Assembly: GCA_031289065.1 (NCBI GenBank)
Contig: JAITQI010000014.1
Location: 1 to 6,835 of the forward strand
DNA: 6,835 nt
Source of the DNA: Oscillospiraceae bacterium
Lineage (GTDB): Bacteria; Bacillota; Clostridia; Oscillospirales; UBA929
Reading direction: 5' to 3'
Shown in pieces: positions 1 through 4,255 of this stretch (its first letter is position 1; each line of letters starts with the position of its first letter). Below the pieces are notes generated by a model, which did not search any database, was not told the origin of the DNA, and was given only the letters and a program-made list of their open reading frames with translations. The position numbers were made by a program, and so were the translations under genes.

Positions 1-297
1 GCGATTGCGCTGTGGAACGGCGTGTTCTCGGCGGGGGGGGCGGCGCTGTGGCTGACGACCTCGCTGTTGGGCTTCTTCGCGGGCTGGAGCGGGGCGATGG
101 GCTTCCAAATCAGGCCGCACATTGTCCCGGCGGGGCTGGGGCTGTTGGGCGCGTGGATTTTGGCGGTCGGTGGGGAGCTGCTTGTGACGGCGCTCGGGTT
201 TTCGGAACCGGCCCAAATCGGCTCGACGCTGGCGATGGCGGCGGTGGCGGCGTTTCTGCTGTGGCGGGCGAGCGGGCGGATCACGGTTCGGTGCTGA
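1..297 (+). CDS. C-terminal fragment of an unidentified integral membrane protein
   Basis: The reading frame is open from the first base of the window and ends at a TGA, giving 98 visible residues; the start lies to the left. The fragment is strongly hydrophobic, with three probable membrane segments at about residues 7-29, 41-66 and 72-88, the last followed by a short basic tail ending in Arg-Cys. I see no recognisable motif, so no family or function is assigned. A GTG at position 22 is in frame but has no ribosome binding site, so a complete small protein starting there is unlikely. The + strand frame that overlaps it is Gly/Arg-rich and not protein-like. Confidence is good that this is coding and a membrane protein, and nil on function. 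Confidence 0.6.
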   Translation, partial: AIALWNGVFSAGGAALWLTTSLLGFFAGWSGAMGFQIRPHIVPAGLGLLGAWILAVGGELLVTALGFSEPAQIGSTLAMAAVAAFLLWRASGRITVRC

Positions 298-327
298 GGG
301 CCCGCGCCGGGGGATCCGGTTCCGTCA

Positions 328-345
328 TCGTTACAGATTTGACAA
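328..345. promoter_or_regulatory. Candidate Rex operator overlapping the -35 box
   Basis: The 18 bases TCGTTACAGATTTGACAA agree with the clostridial Rex consensus TTGTTAANNNNTTAACAA (recalled from the literature) at 11 of the 14 specified positions, including GTTA in the left half and ACAA in the right half. The site covers the whole -35 hexamer of the promoter at 339-367, a position where a bound repressor would exclude RNA polymerase. The second gene downstream encodes Rex, so autoregulation by NADH/NAD+ would make sense. The site is an imperfect palindrome, and part of the right-half match comes from the -35 sequence itself. I found no comparable site elsewhere in the window. This is inference from sequence similarity. 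Confidence 0.42.
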
Positions 346-367
346 GCCGGGCCGGGGGCTTTATAAT
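339..367 (+). promoter_or_regulatory. Consensus sigma-A (sigma-70 type) promoter for the dehydrogenase-rex run
   Basis: TTGACA (339-344) and TATAAT (362-367) are both exact consensus hexamers, separated by the optimal 17 bp. Transcription should start near 374-375, leaving a leader of about 72 bases before the TTG start at 447. The spacer is very GC-rich and carries a 5-bp inverted repeat (AAGCC 344-348, GGCTT 357-361). So strong a promoter in front of a redox regulator's gene cluster would usually need repression, consistent with the overlapping Rex-like site. Confidence 0.88.
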
Positions 368-430
368 GGGTTGAGAAAATAAGGCTTGCTATATATCGGT
401 GAAAACCAATATGTACCAATCACAGGACAA

Positions 431-437
431 GGGGAGG
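431..437 (+). promoter_or_regulatory. Ribosome binding site that decides the dehydrogenase start
   Basis: GGGGAGG lies 9 bases before an in-frame TTG at 447. The upstream in-frame candidates, GTG at 399 and ATG at 411, have no comparable purine-rich site in front of them. The only Shine-Dalgarno-like sequence in the leader therefore favours TTG 447. Confidence 0.65.
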
Positions 438-446
438 CGTATCGGG

Positions 447-1610
447 TTGGACGAGAAACAAAAAGCCCACGCGTTGGCGCGGTTTGAGGCGGTGTTGGAC
501 GCCCAGGCGGCCCGTGTGGCGGCCATGAGGACACAGGGGGATTTCATCCGCTACGAGGACTTGGACACGCTGGTTATCGGCGTGTGCGGCGGGGACGGCA
601 TCGGCCCGGCGATCACGCGGGCGGCGGCCCGTGTGCTGGCGTTTTTGCTGGACGGGGAGGTCAAGGCGGGCCGGGTGCGCTTCGAGGACATCGAGGGGCT
701 GACCATCGAGAACCGGGCGGCCTGCGGCAAGGCCATCCCGGCGGATGTGCTGGCGCGGCTCAAGGCCTGCCATGTCATCCTCAAAGGGCCCACCACCACG
801 CCCCGGGCGGGGGATCCCTGGCCCAACATCGAGAGCGCCAACGTGGCCATGCGCAAGGAACTGGATCTGTTTGCCAACGTCCGGCCGGTGAAGGTGCCCT
901 CTCAGGGCATCGACTGGATGTTCTTCCGGGAGAACACCGAAGGGGCTTACGCCGTGGGCAGTCAGGGGGTCGAGGCGGACGACGATTTGGCGGTGGACTT
1001 CACCGTCACCACTACCGGGGGCACCGAGCGCATTGTGCGCCTGGCGTTTGAAACCGCCCGCCGGACGGGGCGCACCCGGGTGACCGCCGTGACCAAGGCC
1101 AACGTCATTAAAACCACCGACGGCAAGTTTTTGCGCATCGCCAAGGCGATCGCGGCGGAATACCCCGAGATTGCCTTTGACGACTGGTATATCGACATCA
1201 TGACCGCCAAGCTGGTGGACGAGAAGCGGCGGCGGGATTTTCAGGTGCTGGTGCTGCCCAACCTGTACGGCGACATTCTCACCGACGAGGCCGCCGAGTT
1301 CCAGGGCGGGGTGGGCACGGCGGGCAGCGCCAACATCGGCAAGCGGTACGCCATGTTTGAGGCGATTCACGGGTCGGCCCCCCGCATGGTGGCCGAGGGC
1401 CGCGACAAATACGCCGATCCCTGCTCCATGCTCCGGGCGGCGGCGATGTTGCTGTCCCACATCGGGCGGGCCGACGCGGCGGGCAAGCTGGAGCGGGCGC
1501 TGGACCTCTGCATGTACGAGGAAAAGGCGCACGTGATCACCGGCCGGGACACCGGCGCCACCTGCGAACAGTTTGCCGCGTATGTGATGGAGACGGTGCA
1601 GCGCCTGTAG
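447..1610 (+). CDS. Isocitrate/isopropylmalate-family dehydrogenase, probably isocitrate dehydrogenase-like
   Basis: From TTG 447 the product has 387 residues, within the normal size of this family of decarboxylating beta-hydroxyacid dehydrogenases. The N-terminal strand carries GGDGIGP (48-54). The substrate loop S130-x-N132-x3-R136, with R146 and R161, aligns with E. coli isocitrate dehydrogenase S113, N115, R119, R129 and R153; the Ser and Asn contact the gamma-carboxylate of isocitrate, which favours isocitrate over isopropylmalate. The catalytic pair is Y168 (in RENTEGAYAV) and K217 (in VTKAN). Metal ligands are D250, D276 and D280, the last two in NLYGDILTDE. The cofactor loop reads HGSAPRM, neither the Lys-Tyr of NADP enzymes nor the Asp-Ile of NAD enzymes, so NAD versus NADP is left open. 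It is the first gene after a strong promoter, 79 bases before rex. Alternative in-frame starts are GTG 399 and ATG 411. The family is certain; the exact substrate is probable. Confidence 0.9.
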   Translation: MDEKQKAHALARFEAVLDAQAARVAAMRTQGDFIRYEDLDTLVIGVCGGDGIGPAITRAAARVLAFLLDGEVKAGRVRFEDIEGLTIENRAACGKAIPADVLARLKACHVILKGPTTTPRAGDPWPNIESANVAMRKELDLFANVRPVKVPSQGIDWMFFRENTEGAYAVGSQGVEADDDLAVDFTVTTTGGTERIVRLAFETARRTGRTRVTAVTKANVIKTTDGKFLRIAKAIAAEYPEIAFDDWYIDIMTAKLVDEKRRRDFQVLVLPNLYGDILTDEAAEFQGGVGTAGSANIGKRYAMFEAIHGSAPRMVAEGRDKYADPCSMLRAAAMLLSHIGRADAAGKLERALDLCMYEEKAHVITGRDTGATCEQFAAYVMETVQRL

Positions 1611-1689
1611 GCGCTCTTGCAATTTTCCACGGTGCGCAAGACTATGGGCGGTTGCTGTAAAACGAGCGCCGAAAGGATCATGATGCATA

Positions 1690-2328
1690 ATGTCCAGGGA
1701 CAATGTTTCGTTGGCGGTGGTGCGGCGGCTGCCGCGGTACTATCGGCATTTGCACGAGCTGTTGGGCGAGGGGGTGACCCGCATCTCCTCCCGGCTGCTG
1801 GCCGACCGGCTGGGGCTGACCGCCTCCCAGATCCGGCAGGATCTCAACTGCTTCGGCGGCTTCGGGCAGCAAGGCTATGGGTACAACGTGGAGAAGCTCT
1901 GCCGGGAGATCGGGGACATTCTGGGTCTTGGAGCGGGCCTGCGGGCTGTCATCATCGGCATGGGGCATATCGGCCACGCCTTGTGCAACAACTTTGACTT
2001 TCTCTCGGCGGGTGTGACCTTGGTGGGCGCGTTTGACGTGGCGGAAGGGGTTGTGGGTTCGTCTGTGGGGGGGTTGACTGTTCTTCACGCCGACGAGTTG
2101 GAGACCTTTGCCGCCCAAACGTGCCCGGAGATCGGCATCCTCACCCTGTCCCGGTCGGATGCCCGGGCCATGTGCCGACGGCTGTCGGCGCTGCCCTCGG
2201 TGCGCGGCCTCTGGAACTTTACCAGCGAGGACATTCGGCAGGAGCGGGACGGCAAACCGGTGGAATACGTCAACTATAACGATAGCCTGATGACCCTGTG
2301 CTACCGGATCACAAATTCCCGAGAATGA
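1690..2328 (+). CDS. rex: Redox-sensing transcriptional repressor Rex
   Basis: The product has 212 residues, the usual Rex length. Rex is a cytoplasmic homodimer that binds operators when NADH is low and lets go when NADH rises, controlling fermentation and respiration genes. The N-terminal winged helix covers about residues 5-78; its signature TASQIRQDLNCFGGFG (44-59) and GYGYNV match the Rex recognition helix and wing. A Rossmann fold follows, with the dinucleotide loop G90-M-G92-H-I-G95 and, at the end of the second strand, D116 in GAFD, an acidic residue that favours NADH over NADPH. The region LWNFTSEDI (174-182) corresponds to the conserved segment that normally reads ILNF, and the C-terminal helix is the domain-swapped dimer arm. 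GAAAGGA (1671-1677) lies 12 bases before the ATG. The gene sits 79 bases after the dehydrogenase with no strong terminator between, so co-transcription is likely. The Rex-like site at the operon promoter suggests self-control. Confidence 0.94.
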   Translation: MSRDNVSLAVVRRLPRYYRHLHELLGEGVTRISSRLLADRLGLTASQIRQDLNCFGGFGQQGYGYNVEKLCREIGDILGLGAGLRAVIIGMGHIGHALCNNFDFLSAGVTLVGAFDVAEGVVGSSVGGLTVLHADELETFAAQTCPEIGILTLSRSDARAMCRRLSALPSVRGLWNFTSEDIRQERDGKPVEYVNYNDSLMTLCYRITNSRE

Positions 2329-2421
2329 GAAAAACGCCGCGCTATCCGGCGTCGCACGGTTGTTCGCACAGATAGGGAACGGCAGTGGAAACGTTACCGC
2401 ACAATTATTTGAGGTGCTTTT

Positions 2422-3144
2422 ATGAGGCTCATGGTTATCAATGGAACGGCGCAAAAGGGTTGTACCTATCACATGAAAGAGATGTTTCTGGACGCCTTTG
2501 GGCGGGAACACGAGATCGAGGAATACACGCTGCCGACGGACTGCCCCGTGTTTTGCGCCGGTTGCAAAGCGTGTTTTTTTGAGGATATCAGCGTCTGCCC
2601 CCATAAAAAGTACACGGAGCCCCTCTGGGAGAGCATCTCCCGGGCGGACGTCCTCCTGGTGACCTCGCCGGTCTATGTGTTCCACGCCGCCGGGCAGGTC
2701 AAGGCGCTGTTGGATCACTATGGGACAAAGTGGATGGCCCATTCCCCCGAGGCGCAGATGTTTTCCAAACAGGCGGTCGTTCTGACCAACGCGGTGGGCA
2801 TGGGCATGAAAAACGTGCTCAAGGACATCGGGGACAGCTTGGACTTTTGGGGCGTGGCCCGACGGTATTCGGTGCGGCAGACGCTGTTTGAGACGGATTG
2901 GACGCGGGTGTCTGACAAGCGGAAGGAAAGCGTCCGGCGGCAGTGCCAGCGGGTGTGCCGACGGCTCCAAGGGCGGTCGGCGGTCGCCCCGAGGCTCAAA
3001 ATCAAGCTGCTGTTCACCGTGATGAGCATAGCGCAGAGGTTCATTCACAAGAGCCAGTTGCGGGCGGGACAGTCCGAGTCGGCGGACCACCGGCGGTGGC
3101 GGGAGAACGGATGGCTGAACGGGGGAAAACCTTGGCGGGCGTGA
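2422..3144 (+). CDS. Flavodoxin-fold NAD(P)H-dependent oxidoreductase with an iron-sulfur flavoprotein cysteine motif
   Basis: The product has 240 residues and begins with a flavodoxin-like strand and an FMN phosphate-binding loop (NGTAQKGCTYHMKE, 7-20), as in the NADPH-dependent FMN reductase family. A second FMN-contacting segment is TSPVYVFHAAGQVKALLD (81-98). Between them, C45-x2-C48-x2-C51-x7-C59 fits the compact CX2CX2CX4-7C pattern that binds a 4Fe-4S cluster in iron-sulfur flavoproteins (Isf) of anaerobes; C41 just before is an extra cysteine. An electron-transfer role between ferredoxin-type carriers and an acceptor is therefore plausible, but partner and substrate are unknown. The C-terminal stretch (about 180-240) is basic and ends in WRENGWLNGGKPWRA, a tail type I associate with clostridial members of this family. 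GAGGTG lies 5 bases before the ATG. The gene starts 93 bases after rex, on the same strand, with no obvious promoter of its own, so it may belong to the Rex-linked transcript. Confidence 0.85.
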   Translation: MRLMVINGTAQKGCTYHMKEMFLDAFGREHEIEEYTLPTDCPVFCAGCKACFFEDISVCPHKKYTEPLWESISRADVLLVTSPVYVFHAAGQVKALLDHYGTKWMAHSPEAQMFSKQAVVLTNAVGMGMKNVLKDIGDSLDFWGVARRYSVRQTLFETDWTRVSDKRKESVRRQCQRVCRRLQGRSAVAPRLKIKLLFTVMSIAQRFIHKSQLRAGQSESADHRRWRENGWLNGGKPWRA

Positions 3145-3147
3145 GAT

Positions 3148-3168
3148 CGCGGGGGACACCGCGCTTTT
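3148..3168 (+). terminator. Weak possible intrinsic terminator after the flavoprotein gene
   Basis: Four bases after the flavoprotein stop, CGCGG (3148-3152) and CCGCG (3159-3163) form a 5-bp GC stem with a 6-base loop, followed after one C by TTTT (3165-3168). The stem and T-run are short, so termination would be partial at best. It could lower read-through into the thioesterase gene. Confidence 0.3.
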
Positions 3169-3238
3169 GGCGCAAGACTATAGCGTCGCGGCGCCGTCCG
3201 CGAGCGTTGTAGGGTATTGATCAGAAAATCATATGAAC

Positions 3239-3246
3239 AAAGGAGG
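3239..3246 (+). promoter_or_regulatory. Near-perfect Shine-Dalgarno site of the thioesterase gene
   Basis: AAAGGAGG is complementary to the 3' end of 16S rRNA over its full length and lies 8 bases before ATG 3255, fixing that start. Confidence 0.85.
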
Positions 3247-3254
3247 CACCGCCC

Positions 3255-4010
3255 ATGCCGCAACCCATTCTGGAAAAACGCTATACGGTGGGCGCCGGGG
3301 AGACCGACCCCGCCGGGCGGTGCCGGGCCTCGGCCCTGAACGCCTTTCTGCAGGACATCGCCACCGAGCACGCCCAAAACCTGGGGGTGTCCCGAGAGTC
3401 GCTGTTGGCGAACGGCGGGGTGTTTTGGGTGCTGGCCCGCAGTTGGTTTTCCCTGACCCGGCCCATTCTGTTCGGCGAAGAGATTCTCATCCGCACCTGG
3501 CATCGGGGGGCGCGGGGGGCGACGCTCTACCGGGATTTTGACCTGGAAATCGACGGGCAGCCCGTGGGCGAGGCGGTCACCTCCTGGGTGCTGGCCGACT
3601 GGGAGACCCGGCGGCCTGTGCGGCCCACCGCGGTCTCCGGGGTGGATGTTCTCCCGGCCTCCGAGCGGGCCAAGACGGTGAGCCTGGGGAAATTCCCCCG
3701 GCCGGACGGACTGACCCCGGCAGGGGAGCGCCGGGCCATGTACAGCGATCTGGACGTCAACAACCACGTCAACAACGTGCGCTACACCGACTTTGTCTGC
3801 GACGCGCTGCATCTGGAGCGCCGTCCGGAGGCCTGGGTGAGCGCCCTTCAGGTCAACTTCCAGGCCCAGGTGGAAGCGGGGGCGTTCCTGCGGCTGTATA
3901 TCGGCGAACTGCCGGACGGGCGGTTTTTCGTGTCCGGGCTGGACGAGGGCGGCGCGCCCCGCTTCGAGGCGGCGGGCCGGTTGGCCGCTCCGGCGTCGGA
4001 TGAGGCATGA
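3255..4010 (+). CDS. Acyl-ACP thioesterase (double hotdog, plant FatA/FatB-like)
   Basis: The product has 251 residues, normal for bacterial acyl-ACP thioesterases, which lack the plant transit peptide. It should act in the cytoplasm, hydrolysing acyl-acyl carrier protein to free fatty acid and ACP. The first hotdog domain covers about residues 5-120: a Y-TVGAGETDPAGRCR strand, a long hotdog helix over roughly 26-45, then FWVLARSWFSLTRP. The second covers about 158-245 and contains DLDVNNHVNNVRY (165-177), matching the FatB signature in which Asp, Asn and His (here D167, N169, H171) are catalytic. By my alignment the fourth FatB catalytic position (Glu319) falls on Q203 and the neighbouring Cys320 on A204. 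The gene follows the flavoprotein by 110 bases and ends 14 bases before a strong terminator. Whether it shares the upstream transcript or has its own promoter is not clear; no good promoter is seen in the gap. Confidence 0.92.
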   Translation: MPQPILEKRYTVGAGETDPAGRCRASALNAFLQDIATEHAQNLGVSRESLLANGGVFWVLARSWFSLTRPILFGEEILIRTWHRGARGATLYRDFDLEIDGQPVGEAVTSWVLADWETRRPVRPTAVSGVDVLPASERAKTVSLGKFPRPDGLTPAGERRAMYSDLDVNNHVNNVRYTDFVCDALHLERRPEAWVSALQVNFQAQVEAGAFLRLYIGELPDGRFFVSGLDEGGAPRFEAAGRLAAPASDEA

Positions 4011-4024
4011 ATGAGATGAACCAC

Positions 4025-4073
4025 AAAGGCGATTGACAAGGAACGGTGTTTCCTGTCAATCGCCTTTTGTTTG
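4025..4073 (+). terminator. Strong intrinsic terminator of the + strand gene run
   Basis: A perfect 14-bp stem pairs AAAGGCGATTGACA (4025-4038) with TGTCAATCGCCTTT (4054-4067); the 15-base loop can pair further through GGAA and TTCC. It is followed by TTTTGTTTGTT (4065-4075, partly in the stem). It begins 14 bases after the thioesterase stop. In the opposite direction the T-tract is poor, so it should work mainly on + strand transcripts. Confidence 0.92.
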
Positions 4074-4121
4074 TTGAAAAAGGCTGTCACGATCAAAATT
4101 GGACGGGGGATAGTGTGCAAG

Positions 4122-4138
4122 GGGGGCGGCGCGCCCCC
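4122..4138. repeat. GC-rich hairpin with a 3-base loop
   Basis: GGGGGCG (4122-4128) and CGCCCCC (4132-4138) form a 7-bp stem around GCG. It lies between two convergent genes, downstream of the main terminator, with only a broken T-run (GCTTTCGCGTTT) after it. It may be a back-up terminator or part of the inverted-repeat-rich stretch that continues to 4255. Confidence 0.5.
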
Positions 4139-4172
4139 GCTTTCGCGTTTAATCACCCGCCCGTAGGCGATA

Positions 4173-4199
4173 GATTTGGCGCGTTACGCTCGCCAAATC
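4173..4199. repeat. Inverted repeat with a 9-bp stem, abutting a longer palindrome
   Basis: GATTTGGCG (4173-4181) pairs perfectly with CGCCAAATC (4191-4199) around a 9-base loop. Its last base is also the first base of the next inverted repeat (4199-4255), so the two structures compete or stack directly. There is no coding sequence here and no T-run on either side that would mark a simple terminator. Confidence 0.65.
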
Positions 4200-4255
4200 C
4201 TAAAATTGTAAGTTTGCCAAAATATCACGGTTTTTGACAAACTTACAATTTTAGG
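4199..4255. repeat. 18-bp perfect inverted repeat overlapping the EIIC-EAL stop codon
   Basis: CCTAAAATTGTAAGTTTG (4199-4216) is the exact reverse complement of CAAACTTACAATTTTAGG (4238-4255), with a 21-base loop that can pair a further 5 bp (CAAAA 4218-4222 with TTTTG 4232-4236). The right arm contains the last codons and the TAA of the - strand gene (4243-4255). It is AT-rich in a GC-rich neighbourhood. It could end or stabilise the - strand transcript, but it lacks the GC stem plus T-tail of a classical terminator. It may instead be the edge of an inserted palindromic element that supplied the gene's present stop codon. Confidence 0.8.

Noticed and set aside
420..1703. Long open frame on the - strand opposite the dehydrogenase (427 residues)
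   Set aside because: High GC leaves the antisense frames free of stops. The translation is rich in His, Arg, Gly and Pro with no family motif, and the + strand product is unmistakable.
2334..2352. Hairpin ACGCCG/CGGCGT just after rex
   Set aside because: The stem is only 6 bp and no T-run follows on the + strand, so it is not called a terminator.
2360..2404. TTGT and ACAA half-sites before the flavoprotein gene, examined as a second Rex operator
   Set aside because: The half-sites are not spaced or paired as an 18-bp Rex site; matches to the opposite half are at chance level.
1678..3159. Long - strand open frame opposite rex and the flavoprotein (493 residues)
   Set aside because: It spans two well-supported + strand genes and their gap and shows no domain; it is an antisense shadow.
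1634..3182. Shared 12-mer GCGCAAGACTAT at 1634-1645 and 3170-3181, in two intergenic gaps
   Set aside because: About one such match is expected by chance in a window of this size, and the flanks do not extend the similarity.
3186..3203. Hairpin TCGCGG/CCGCGA before the thioesterase gene
   Set aside because: Six-bp stems are common in DNA of this GC content; there is no T-tail and no riboswitch-like context.
3207..3235. Possible promoter TTGTAG/17 bp/CATATG before the thioesterase gene
   Set aside because: Both hexamers match only 3 of 6 consensus positions, and the start site would fall on the ribosome binding site.
3848..4237. Short frames on both strands crossing the terminator and palindrome region (3848-4156 on -, 4046-4237 on +)
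   Set aside because: They have no ribosome binding site and run across a strong terminator or inverted repeats. They are useful only as a hint of a repeated intergenic element.
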